Below, piece after piece: positions 24,917 to 33,667 of a DNA stretch of 64,000 nucleotides. The notes under the pieces are model-generated. The model had not been told where the DNA came from. It ran no database searches and saw only the letters and a list, made by a program, of their open reading frames with translations. Positions within the stretch are counted from its first letter, which is position 1; each line of letters opens with the position of its first letter. Both the position numbers and the translations under genes were made by a program. The DNA comes from Planctomycetota bacterium (GTDB lineage Bacteria > Planctomycetota > B15-G4 > JADJEK01), in contig JADJEK010000008.1 in assembly GCA_016709145.1 (NCBI GenBank), positions 62,001 through 126,000 on the forward strand, read 5' to 3'.

Positions 24917-27900
24917 TCACCCGAACCGCTTCACAACTTCACACCCCTCAGGCAACACCATCTCATCCCCGACCCTCAGCTCGTTCAGCTTCTTCGCGGC
25001 GGGGAGCCTATCCAGATTCGCCGGCAACCGGTAAACCCAAAGTTGCGTGCCCTTCACTGCGCTCCTTCGATCGACCAGCGCCAATCCGATCTGCGTGGTC
25101 TCGCTGACCTGGGCATTGCTCGTCACGACCCCGACGTACCTGCCGTCCCCGCCGACGACCGGGTTCCCCGGCCGCACCAACCGCTTGCCCTTGCCCTCGA
25201 TCTTGAAGCGCACGATCTCGCGCGTCCTGTTCTGCTCGTGCTTCAGCATGGCTTCGCGGCCGACGAAGAACGGCTTGTGGAGTTTCACGCTGCTGCCGTA
25301 GCCGGCTTCGATCGGCGTGATCTCGTGGTCGCCGGCGAGTTCGTGGCCCCAGAGCGGGAAGCCCGCTTCGGTGCGCGTGGAGTCGCGGGCGCCGAGGCCG
25401 ACGGGTTTGACTCCGTACTTGGCGCCCTTGTCGAGCAGGAGCTTCCACAGTTGGACGAGATGGTCCGGGTGGACGAGGATCTCGAAGCCGACCTGTTCGC
25501 CGGTGTAGCCGGTCGTCGCGATGATGGCCGGGATGCCGTCGATGGAGTCCTCGACGAGTTCGAAGCGCTTCTTCAACCGTAGGGTCTCGATGAGGCGCGG
25601 GTTGTCGGCCGCGGCGGCGAGGACGTCGAGCGAGCGCGGTCCCTGAAGGGCGCAGTCGACGCGGCGGTCCTTGCCCGAGCTCTCGGCCTTGAGGTTCACG
25701 ATCTCCGGCGCGGCGTCGAAGCGGATGGCCTTGCGCTGTTCGTCGAGGTAGTACTCGCCGGTCGCCGCGGCGCGGAACCAGGCTTCGTCCTTCTCGGCGT
25801 TGGCGGCGTTCACAACCACCATCAAGCGGTCCCACTTGCGCCGGTAGACGAGGATGTCGTCGAGCACGTGGCCGGTCGGCGTCAGCAGGTATCCATAGCT
25901 GGCTTCGCCGTCGCGCAGCCACGCGACGTAGTTGCTCGTCATCGCGTCGAGGAAGCGCGCGGCGTGCGGGCCGCGGAACTCGAGCACGCCCATGTGACTG
26001 ACGTCGAACAGGCCGGCCGCGGTGCGGACCGTCTGGTGCTCTTCGAGGATGGACCCGTAGCGGACCGGCATCTTCCAGCCGCCGAACGGCACCATGAACT
26101 CCTTCTGGCCGAGACGCAGGTGCTCTTCGTAGAGCGGCGTCTGGCGCAGCGGCAGCTCTTGCGGCTGCCACGTCCAGGGCTTGCCGTCCTTCGCGTCGGG
26201 CAGGCCCGCGCTGGGCAAGTCGTTCGCGCCGACGACGTAGACCTTCGCGCGCGAAAACAGCGCGGGCGCCGCGGCAGCGAGCGCCTTCGCGTCGATCGAG
26301 TCGCCGGGCGTCGGGAGCTTCTGGCTCTTGCGCTCGTGCGCGATCGCTTCGGCGCCGGCTTCGACGACGTCCTTCGTTGCGAGCTTCTTCGCCAGCGCGT
26401 CCGCCTGCGACGCGTCGGCGAGGACGTAGAGCACGCGATCGCTTTCGCGGACCGCCAATGCGCACAAGCCGTCGATTTCATATCCGGCCGCCGTGCAGCA
26501 CGCCGGCGCCTTCTTGTTCGTCGCGCGCTCGAACGCCGCGATCGCGTCCTTGCCGACCAGCGCGAGCGTGCGCGTGACCGACGTCGCGCCCTCGCGCGTC
26601 GGAGTGCCCGTCGTGAACGACACGATCTTCGGATCGGGCAGCGTCGGCGCGTGCGGCTCCGCGTGCGACAGGTCGAGCACCATCACCGGACCCTCGACCT
26701 TCTTCGTGACGTCGGCGTCGTCGAACAGCACGTAGCCGTCCGACACCGCGCGGAACCACCGCCGCAGCCGCGCGTGGTTCGCCGGATTCGTCAGCACGAG
26801 GTAGCGACGCCAGCCCGGGATGCGGTCCGACTGACGCACGACCATCGCATCGTCGATCCACTGGCCCTTGCGATCGAAGAACGCGCTGCGGACGCATTGG
26901 TCCGGTGCCAGCTTCGACACGTCGGCGCTGCCGATGCTCTGCATGAAGTAATGAGCGCGCTCGGACTCGACTTCGAGCACACCGGCGACGCCGTCCTTCA
27001 CGATCACCGCGCCGGTCGCGGGCGGCGTGAACGGCTTCTCCGCCGCCTTCGCCGGCTTCGCCGCGAACGCGTCGAAGTGCGGATACCCCGAGATCGGGCC
27101 GGTCGGCGGGCCGAGGCGGCTCTCGATCAGCGCGTCGACTCCCTTGCGGATCGCGTCGAGCTGGTCGAGGTCGATCTTGCCGCGCCCCACCGTCCCCATG
27201 CCTTCGAGGTAATGGAACGGGTGGATCGCCTTCAACGTATCGACGATCAGCCCGGCGAGCGTGTCCATGTCTTTCGTGTCGTAACCGAGCTGGCTCATCC
27301 ACACGGTGCCGAGCCGGATCGCCGACGGATGGACGGCCGAGCGGTCGCCCTTGATCGTGTTCTTGTTCACGACGATGCCGGCGAGGTCGAGGATGCGGCC
27401 GGCGATCTCGCCCGACAGCTTTTCCTTGTTCGGATTGTTCGGCGTCTGGAGCGACGTCAGGTCGACGAGGCACAAATGGCTTTGCGTACCGCCGTACGCG
27501 ATCTTGAGCCCGCGCTTCTCGATCCCCGCCGCGAGCGCCGCGCTGTTGGCGACGACGTTCTTCATCATCTGGCGGAACGTGTCGGTGCCGGCGAGGTGGA
27601 ACGCGACGGCTTTCGCCGCGATGTTGCCCTGGTGCGGGCCGCCCTGTTCACCGGGGAACACGGCGAGGTCGATCTTCTTCGCGAGGACCGCGTCGGTCGT
27701 CAGGATGCACGCGCCGCGCGGACCGCACAGCGACTTGTGCGTCGTGAACGTGACGACGTCGGCGATGCCGATCGGGTTCGGATACTGGCCCGCGACGATC
27801 AACCCCGCGTAGTGCGCGACGTCGGCCAGCAGGTAGCAGCCGCCCTTCACCGAATCGGCGATCTGGCGCATCCGCTTCCAATCGATGTGCCACGGGTACG

Positions 27901-28609
27901 CCGAAGCGCCGCCGATCAGCATCTTCGGCTGGTGCTGGTCGACGAGCTTCTGCAGGTCGTCGTAGTCGATCTTGCCGGTCTTCGGCGACACACCGTAGGA
28001 CGCGATCTTGTAGTTCTTGCCCGATCGGTTCGCCGGCGAGCCGTGCGTGAGGTGGCCGCCCTCGATCAAGTTCATGCCGACGACGTGCGCGCCCGGCTGC
28101 ACGAGCGCGAGATACACCGCGTTGTTCGCCGCGGCGCCCGACAGCGGCTGGACGTTCGCATGGATGTCGTCGGCGCTGACGCGCGCCAGCGCGTTCGCGT
28201 CGCGATCGGTCGAGAACAGCATCGCGATGCGCTTCTGCGCGATCGCCTCGGCGAAGTTCGCGTAATCGCAACCGCGGTAGTACCGCAGGTCCGAATACCG
28301 GCGGAAGTACGCAAGGTGCTTGACGAAGTCCGTCCAGTCGCGGTTCTCGGCTTCGGAGAACCGCCAGGACGGGTACCCCTCCGTATAGAGATTGTTGAAC
28401 GACGACCCGAGCGCCTGCCGCACCGGCTCGGGGCACACGGACTCGGACGCGATCAGGATCAGCTTGCGGAGCTGCCGCTCCTCCTCGAGATCACACAGCC
28501 GCTGGACCGCGGGGTCGGCGGCGGACGTCGGCATCCGGAACAGGAAGTCCGTCGGCGCGGACGACGACGAGGCGGAATGGGACAGGGCGGCGGACGAGTG
28601 CGGGTTCAA
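24917..28609 (-). CDS. Bifunctional serine hydroxymethyltransferase / aminomethyltransferase (GlyA-GcvT fusion)
   Basis: A 1,230-residue fusion. Residues ~30-510 are a full SHMT: LRKLILIASESVCPEPVRQA, YTEGYPSWRF, HANVQPLSGAAANNAVYLAL, and PLP-binding Lys292 in VTFTTHKSLCGPRG. It interconverts serine and glycine using tetrahydrofolate. Residues ~525-800 are an extra region that looks like a diverged folate-binding GcvT half (VLEVESERAHYFMQSIG). Residues ~823-1225 are a complete GcvT: TPLYEEHLRLGQKEFMVPFG, LFDVSHMG, and RTEAGFPLWGHEL, which releases methylene-THF and ammonia from lipoyl-bound glycine. The fusion would channel one-carbon units between both reactions. No gcvH or gcvP is adjacent. 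The N-terminal ~25 residues are Ser/Ala-rich, so the start may be the internal Met26. Confidence 0.93.
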   Translation of the reverse strand: MNPHSSAALSHSASSSSAPTDFLFRMPTSAADPAVQRLCDLEEERQLRKLILIASESVCPEPVRQALGSSFNNLYTEGYPSWRFSEAENRDWTDFVKHLAYFRRYSDLRYYRGCDYANFAEAIAQKRIAMLFSTDRDANALARVSADDIHANVQPLSGAAANNAVYLALVQPGAHVVGMNLIEGGHLTHGSPANRSGKNYKIASYGVSPKTGKIDYDDLQKLVDQHQPKMLIGGASAYPWHIDWKRMRQIADSVKGGCYLLADVAHYAGLIVAGQYPNPIGIADVVTFTTHKSLCGPRGACILTTDAVLAKKIDLAVFPGEQGGPHQGNIAAKAVAFHLAGTDTFRQMMKNVVANSAALAAGIEKRGLKIAYGGTQSHLCLVDLTSLQTPNNPNKEKLSGEIAGRILDLAGIVVNKNTIKGDRSAVHPSAIRLGTVWMSQLGYDTKDMDTLAGLIVDTLKAIHPFHYLEGMGTVGRGKIDLDQLDAIRKGVDALIESRLGPPTGPISGYPHFDAFAAKPAKAAEKPFTPPATGAVIVKDGVAGVLEVESERAHYFMQSIGSADVSKLAPDQCVRSAFFDRKGQWIDDAMVVRQSDRIPGWRRYLVLTNPANHARLRRWFRAVSDGYVLFDDADVTKKVEGPVMVLDLSHAEPHAPTLPDPKIVSFTTGTPTREGATSVTRTLALVGKDAIAAFERATNKKAPACCTAAGYEIDGLCALAVRESDRVLYVLADASQADALAKKLATKDVVEAGAEAIAHERKSQKLPTPGDSIDAKALAAAAPALFSRAKVYVVGANDLPSAGLPDAKDGKPWTWQPQELPLRQTPLYEEHLRLGQKEFMVPFGGWKMPVRYGSILEEHQTVRTAAGLFDVSHMGVLEFRGPHAARFLDAMTSNYVAWLRDGEASYGYLLTPTGHVLDDILVYRRKWDRLMVVVNAANAEKDEAWFRAAATGEYYLDEQRKAIRFDAAPEIVNLKAESSGKDRRVDCALQGPRSLDVLAAAADNPRLIETLRLKKRFELVEDSIDGIPAIIATTGYTGEQVGFEILVHPDHLVQLWKLLLDKGAKYGVKPVGLGARDSTRTEAGFPLWGHELAGDHEITPIEAGYGSSVKLHKPFFVGREAMLKHEQNRTREIVRFKIEGKGKRLVRPGNPVVGGDGRYVGVVTSNAQVSETTQIGLALVDRRSAVKGTQLWVYRLPANLDRLPAAKKLNELRVGDEMVLPEGCEVVKRFG

Positions 28610-28773
28610 GGCGAGTCTCCGAAGGGTCGGCGCATTCTGGCGGGGACGTCGCGTTCCGTCGAGGGAGCGGGCTCAGGCCTCCGCGGGGGAGGGGGAGCTT
28701 GACCCGATCGAACCGACGAGGCACCGTGCGGTTCCCTGCACCGGATCTCCCCCGAGATCGAAATGGAGGATTC

Positions 28774-30165
28774 ATGTCGGTTTCACGCACCGCTCGACTC
28801 TTCGTTTCCACAGTCTGGCTCGGCTTTGCCCCCACATCCTTGATGCTCGCGCAGACGCCGTTGTTCGAGATCACGGATCTCGGCACGTTCACCGGTGGTG
28901 TCGTACCGTTCCCCAGCGCCGTCAACGATCACGGCCTCGTCGTCGGCAACGCATTCGCACCCGCGGGAGGCTACATCCCGGTCTACATGTCGGCGGCGCA
29001 GTCGCCGGCAGCTCTGCAGTTGCTTGCTGGCGACATCAATGGGTTCGCGTTCGGAGTCAGCAACGCCGGAGTGATCGTCGGCGCCTCGACGAACGGAAGT
29101 GGCGTCGATCGAGGCGTCGTTTGGACACCGAGTCCGTCGGGCTACGTCGTCACGCCGTTGCCGATGACTTCGGCAGGCCAGTCGCCGACGATCGCTCGCG
29201 CGCTGAACGAGCTCGGCGACGTCGTCGGCGAACTCTCGAACGGGAACGGGTTCGCGTGGAGCGCAGCCACCGGCACGATCGACCTCGGCACGCTCGGATT
29301 CACGGGAACGGCCCGCGGCATCAACGAAAGCCGTCAGGTCGTCGGCGGCCACAACCGCATCGACCTCGACACGCAGGTCATCGATGTCGGGACCCTCTCG
29401 AACGTCACGAGTTGGAACTTCACGGCCATCGCCGACTCCGGCATCGCCGTGTACGCGTCGTCGACGACGGGTCCGATCATCGGCACGATCCAAGCCGGCG
29501 GCACGTACGAGTTCGGCGTCGGGCCGACCGGTTACGCCGCAGGCCTTCCTGGCTTCGTCGCGGGTATCGATTACGCCGGCGACGTCGCGTACTCGACCGC
29601 GATCGGAGTGCCTTCCGGCAGCGTGCTCCACACGGCGACACTCGGCCCGGTGCCGCTCCCGAGCCGCATCGATCCTCCGGCACCTCAGCTGCAACTCGAT
29701 CCATGGTCGACGACGATCAGCGCGAACGGCACGATCGCGCTCAACGCGTTCGACCAGGGCTCGTCCCAGTACCTCGCGCTCCTGCTGACCCCGAAGACGT
29801 TCCGCGGAATCATCGAGGGACCGCTCGCGGCGACGAGCGCTCCGGTCCTGGTGGGTGAAGGCACGTTGCTTGGCGGGTCCCCGACGACCTTCAAGCTCTC
29901 GAAGGCGCCAGCTTCGACTCCGCTCGCGCTGATCGCGGGCCTGTCGCGTGCGGACCTGCCGTTCTACGGCAGCCTGTTGGTGCCAACGCCGACGCTCGTG
30001 CTCACCGGACTCACGACCGATGCGACGGGCAAGCTCGTCCTCTCGCTGACGTGGCCCGTGGGACTGCCGGCGGGCTTGAAGATGTACCTCCAAGTGTGGG
30101 TCGTCGACGCCGGCGCGCCGTTCGGCGTCTCTGGCACGAACGCGCTCGAGTGCGAGATGCCGTAG
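28774..30165 (+). CDS. Secreted protein with HAF-like repeats and a shared C-terminal domain
   Basis: A 463-residue exported protein; GGAGGA four bases before the ATG fixes the start. After a signal peptide (ARLFVSTVWLGFAPTSLMLA), residues ~30-330 contain repeats of the HAF type: ITDLGTFTGGVVPFPSAVND, HGLVVGNAF, then IDLGTLGFTGTARGINESRQ and VVGG, then DVGTLSN. These form beta-propeller-like extracellular domains. The last ~110 residues (GTLLGGSPTTFKLSKAPAST to SGTNALECEMP) are the barrel-like domain also ending the 1333-2862 protein. That domain ends secreted proteins in this lineage and may be a sorting element. The gene is divergent from the glyA-gcvT fusion. Confidence 0.75.
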   Translation: MSVSRTARLFVSTVWLGFAPTSLMLAQTPLFEITDLGTFTGGVVPFPSAVNDHGLVVGNAFAPAGGYIPVYMSAAQSPAALQLLAGDINGFAFGVSNAGVIVGASTNGSGVDRGVVWTPSPSGYVVTPLPMTSAGQSPTIARALNELGDVVGELSNGNGFAWSAATGTIDLGTLGFTGTARGINESRQVVGGHNRIDLDTQVIDVGTLSNVTSWNFTAIADSGIAVYASSTTGPIIGTIQAGGTYEFGVGPTGYAAGLPGFVAGIDYAGDVAYSTAIGVPSGSVLHTATLGPVPLPSRIDPPAPQLQLDPWSTTISANGTIALNAFDQGSSQYLALLLTPKTFRGIIEGPLAATSAPVLVGEGTLLGGSPTTFKLSKAPASTPLALIAGLSRADLPFYGSLLVPTPTLVLTGLTTDATGKLVLSLTWPVGLPAGLKMYLQVWVVDAGAPFGVSGTNALECEMP

Positions 30166-30392
30166 GACGCGCGGGAGCGACGCTCGGCGCGCGCAATCGA
30201 ACGGAGCCGGCGCGGGAGTGCCGAGGCCATTCCCGCGCCATTCCGGCGCCATTCCCGTTCACTCCCGCGCGGCTCCCGCTCACTCCCGTTCCGTCCCGCC
30301 CCCCAACAAGATTTTTCTCACTCGCTCCCGCAACTCCGGATCACCGACCGCGTCATCCCGGCACTCGCTCCTCTTTCGGAAGGGTGCCCACC

Positions 30393-31205
30393 ATGTCCTC
30401 GCGAAGCGACCGCTCGGCCTCCTCGACCGCCCCTCTGAACTGGTTCGAATCGAGCGCGTCCTCCCGCCCTCCGCGCAACCCGCGCGCGTATCTCGCGCTG
30501 TCTTCGCCATCGCTCCCGTCGTCGTCGGTGATCGCGTCGGCATTGTCCTCGCGCGGCGTCGCGGCTCGCTCGTGTCCGCCTCCGTCCGCGCCGCATTCCG
30601 CTGCGGTCGCGCTCGGCCACGTGACCGTGCAGTGGCGCTTCGTCGAAGCGCCGATGCCGCTCACGCGTCAACCGTGCGGCTGTCCGGTCACGCGCGACGT
30701 GCCTGCGTTGCGCGAGCAGGTCGCTCATCTCGAACTCACGGGCGAGGGCGACCACGTTTCGCCGGCCGACGTCGCGTGGGCGATCACGCGCGTGATCGTC
30801 GCACTCGCACGGCACGTCGCCGCCGTGGGAGTCGCGTTCGACACCACGGCTGTCGCGATGTCGACGAAGCGATTCGTCGAGTTCGCCCAGCGCGCGAGCG
30901 ACGCGAACTTGCCCGCGATGTTGTGGGTGCGCGTCGAGATCCTCATGGCTCCCGAAGGTCTGACCGTGTTCACCGATGGACTCGAAGCGTTCGGTCGACC
31001 CGAGATCGAAGTCCGTCTCAGCAAGGCGCCGTTCCTGTTCGTGATGCGCCGCGTCGAATCGATGCTCGAGTACGTCGTGCGCACGCAGGCGCACTTGCGG
31101 CCCGGCGATTTCTTCGGCATCGCCGACGACGAGAAGCTGCCGCTGCGCCACGCGCGCTCGCAGTGCCACAGCGATCGGCGGATCGTGTGTGTGCTGGGGA
31201 TCTGA
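30393..31205 (+). CDS. DUF4261-like protein
   Basis: A 270-residue product, of which residues ~75-265 look genuine: VALGHVTVQWRFVEAPMPL, HLELTGEGDHVSPADVAWAI, TRVIVALARHVAAVGVAFDT, ANLPAMLWVRVEILMAPEGL, TVFTDGLEAFGRPEIEVRLS and a tail ending RRIVCVLGI. The order of a conserved Trp/Pro strand, a helix, and the T-x-G-(L/M)-x-x-(F/L)-G-x-x-E-(I/L)-E-V block is typical of DUF4261, whose function is unknown. The first ~70 residues are Ser/Pro/Arg-rich and could reflect a frameshift or a later start. The 227 bases upstream hold only Pro/Ser-codon-like degenerate CATTCCCG-type repeats. Confidence 0.6.
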   Translation: MSSRSDRSASSTAPLNWFESSASSRPPRNPRAYLALSSPSLPSSSVIASALSSRGVAARSCPPPSAPHSAAVALGHVTVQWRFVEAPMPLTRQPCGCPVTRDVPALREQVAHLELTGEGDHVSPADVAWAITRVIVALARHVAAVGVAFDTTAVAMSTKRFVEFAQRASDANLPAMLWVRVEILMAPEGLTVFTDGLEAFGRPEIEVRLSKAPFLFVMRRVESMLEYVVRTQAHLRPGDFFGIADDEKLPLRHARSQCHSDRRIVCVLGI

Positions 31206-31402
31206 CACCAGGGTCGCGCCGCGGTCGGTGGCTGGCGACGCCCTGATGGCCGGCGACGTGTCCCGCGGGTCCCACGGCTCGAATCTGCAGGGGGGACGAA
31301 GCGCCAAGGCGTTCCGGCTTTTTTCGAGACACCCACCGGCGACCGGCGGATGATCCGCGGCGTACGGCAAGTGCCGTGCGAACCGCTCGATGGAGGTCCG
31401 CC

Positions 31403-32692
31403 ATGCGTCTCCTTGCGTTCGTGACCGGACTCGCACTGCTCGCACCGACGCTCAACGTCGCCGACGCAGCCGTGATCGTCGTCGACGCGGCGGGCGGCGG
31501 CGACCATACCTCGATCAACGCTGCCATCGTCGCTGCCGCGAATGGCGACATCGTTCACGTGAAGTCCGGCGACTACCGGCTCATCGACCTGTTCGGCGTG
31601 CTCGTCGACGGCAAGTCGATCGTGCTGGTCGGAGCCCAGACCCCGGCGCCGCTGATCACGGGGATCGAGGTCAAGAACGTACCGGCCGGTTCGACTCAGA
31701 TCGTGCGCAACTTCTCGATGGTTCCGAGCCCGTTCGTCGCGACCCTCGGCGGATTGAAGTGCTCGCAGAACTCCGGTGCGGTGCTCGTGGAGAACTGCTC
31801 GGTGGTCGGTCCGGACGGGAGTGTCGGATTCGCCGGAATCGTCGTGGACGCATCACCCGCAGTCCTGGTGTCGAATTCGGCGTTCGTCGCGATCACGCGA
31901 TGCTCGATCAGCGCCGGGAAGGGGGTCGACGCGGTCGGTGGAATCAACCAGCACGGCTCGTCCGGGGGCGGCGACGGGCTGTTCGTGAGTCAATCGAACC
32001 TGACGGCATTCGATTCGGTCGTGAACGGCGGTGCTGGTGGCGACGGCCCGCCCGCGTCGTCGGCGTCGAACCGCGGAGGGCACGGCTGCCTCCTCGTCTC
32101 CGGTTCTGCGCGTTGGCACGGCGTGAGCGTCCGTGGCGGAATGGGCGGGAACGCCCTGTCCAGCGACCTCGCATCGTGCGGAGCCGGCGGCGATGGACTC
32201 GTCGTCCCTGCGGGCGCGAGTGCCGAGTCGTTCGCTTCGTCCTTCATCGGTGGCGATGGTGGTTGGACGACGGTCGGGACGCAAGCGGCGTTCGGTACGG
32301 ACGAGAACCTCTGGGGTCCGGCATCACACGTCGTCATCGCGTACACGACGAAGCGGACATTTCGCATCTCCACGCCGACAACCGAGCTTCTGCCCGTGTT
32401 CGTGTTCGCGGACGGCGTTCCGAACGACCTCGTGTACGTCCTGCTCGCGTTCAAGGCCGGTCACTTCGTAGCGGGTGGAACGATCGGTTGGCTCGCGACC
32501 GCGCCGCCCTATTTCGGGCCCTTCGTTTTCGGCAGTGTGCCGGCGAGTGGCACGTTGGCGTTTTCCGCCGCCGCACCGATGCTGAGTTCCCCCTCGGTCG
32601 AAGGCGAGGCGTTCGTGTTCGAGCCGATCTTCGTCAACTCGACCGAGGCCGTCGTCGGTCCACCGTCGTGCTTCGTCCTACTGAAGCCATGA
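31403..32692 (+). CDS. Secreted right-handed beta-helix protein
   Basis: A 429-residue exported protein; GGAGG six bases before the ATG. The signal peptide is about residues 1-22 (LLAFVTGLALLAPTLNVADA). The mature start AVIVVDAAGGGDHTSINAAI with VAAANGDIVHVKSGDY is the usual opening of pectate-lyase-type parallel beta-helices. Gly/Ser-rich turns with paired Cys (NCSVV, RCSIS) follow to about residue 300. The C-terminal ~110 residues form a small beta domain. The same architecture recurs at 59749-61014 and 61068-62387. No catalytic residues typical of polysaccharide lyases are obvious; binding or structural roles are as likely. Confidence 0.8.
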   Translation: MRLLAFVTGLALLAPTLNVADAAVIVVDAAGGGDHTSINAAIVAAANGDIVHVKSGDYRLIDLFGVLVDGKSIVLVGAQTPAPLITGIEVKNVPAGSTQIVRNFSMVPSPFVATLGGLKCSQNSGAVLVENCSVVGPDGSVGFAGIVVDASPAVLVSNSAFVAITRCSISAGKGVDAVGGINQHGSSGGGDGLFVSQSNLTAFDSVVNGGAGGDGPPASSASNRGGHGCLLVSGSARWHGVSVRGGMGGNALSSDLASCGAGGDGLVVPAGASAESFASSFIGGDGGWTTVGTQAAFGTDENLWGPASHVVIAYTTKRTFRISTPTTELLPVFVFADGVPNDLVYVLLAFKAGHFVAGGTIGWLATAPPYFGPFVFGSVPASGTLAFSAAAPMLSSPSVEGEAFVFEPIFVNSTEAVVGPPSCFVLLKP

Positions 32693-32954
32693 TGGCGCAC
32701 GGCGGGTGCTTCTGGGTCGCCCGCGAACCAGCCATTGAGGCTCCGCGCTCGATCGCCGCTCGGATTCGCGCTGTGTCGCATCGATCGTTCCAGTCCACCG
32801 CGAGAGGCTCTTGCGGTGTCGAGTCGAGTGAGGTCCGGACGACTTCGCCGATCGATGACCCGAATCGGAGTTCACGATCCTGTGATGCCGAGATGCCGGG
32901 CGAGGCACCGGGGCACCAGCACGTGATCCACGAAGCGTTCACGGGAGTATTCCG

Positions 32955-33548
32955 ATGCGTTGGTCCACCTTGACCGGAACGGTGGTCGTCGGCGCGTGCG
33001 TCGTCGCATGTTCGATGCGTGATCCACCATTACCTCCGCTGCACGCCGGCTCGGAATCGACGTTGCCCGTCGTCGTCCGACTGACGCGCGTGGAGGAGAC
33101 CGGGACGAACACGAACAAGCCATGGATCCTCGTCGACGCCGCTTTGACCAACATCGGTTCCAAGCCCCTGTCCCTGTTCGCGGTCGGTGACGGCAGCGAC
33201 GTCGGGTGGCGACCGTCTCGGGTCGAATGGCTCATCGACGGCGAGGTCGACGATTCTCGGTCGGTCGGTCGCTGCGGCAATCGCAACGCAATGGACCGTT
33301 CCGACCTGATCACTCTGCAACCGGGCGAAACGACCACGATGCGCCTCGCGGCGTTCTCGCCGAAGTTCACGGAAGTCCTGGGTCCCCGCGAGATCACGCT
33401 CGTGCTCTCCCACGTGAGCGCCGCCCGGCTCCATGGCATCGAGATGGGTGACGACGACGACGACGTGCTCGACGCGATCGACGACATCGCGAGCTATCGC
33501 ATCGTCAGCGAACCCCTGCGTCTCGAGTTCGGATCGGCGCAGCGGTAG
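32955..33548 (+). CDS. Predicted lipoprotein with Ig-like fold
   Basis: A 197-residue protein with a lipoprotein signal: a short basic start, the hydrophobic TGTVVVGACVV and lipobox VVAC, so the mature N-terminus would be Cys19. The mature domain has strands LPVVVRLTRVEETG, WILVDAALTNIGSKPLSLFA, RPSRVEWLIDG, DLITLQPGETTTMRLAAFSP and REITLVLSHVSA, a pattern typical of bacterial Ig-like beta sandwiches. An acidic MGDDDDDVLDAIDD loop follows. GGGAG lies eight bases before the ATG. Function unknown; probably attached to the outer or cytoplasmic membrane. Confidence 0.75.
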   Translation: MRWSTLTGTVVVGACVVACSMRDPPLPPLHAGSESTLPVVVRLTRVEETGTNTNKPWILVDAALTNIGSKPLSLFAVGDGSDVGWRPSRVEWLIDGEVDDSRSVGRCGNRNAMDRSDLITLQPGETTTMRLAAFSPKFTEVLGPREITLVLSHVSAARLHGIEMGDDDDDVLDAIDDIASYRIVSEPLRLEFGSAQR

Positions 33549-33667
33549 AGCGTTTTTCGGGCATCGCACCCTTCGCCCGTGACCGTCCCTCCCCTCCCGG
33601 ATAGCAGTTCGCAGACACCGCGTCGCAAAGCACGGTGCCTCCGACGGACTCGCTCCAGGAGGTTCTC

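Noticed and set aside
30201..30290. Imperfect CATTCCCG/CACTCCCG repeats as a CRISPR or regulatory array
   Set aside because: No fixed repeat/spacer lengths, no cas genes, units too short and irregular.
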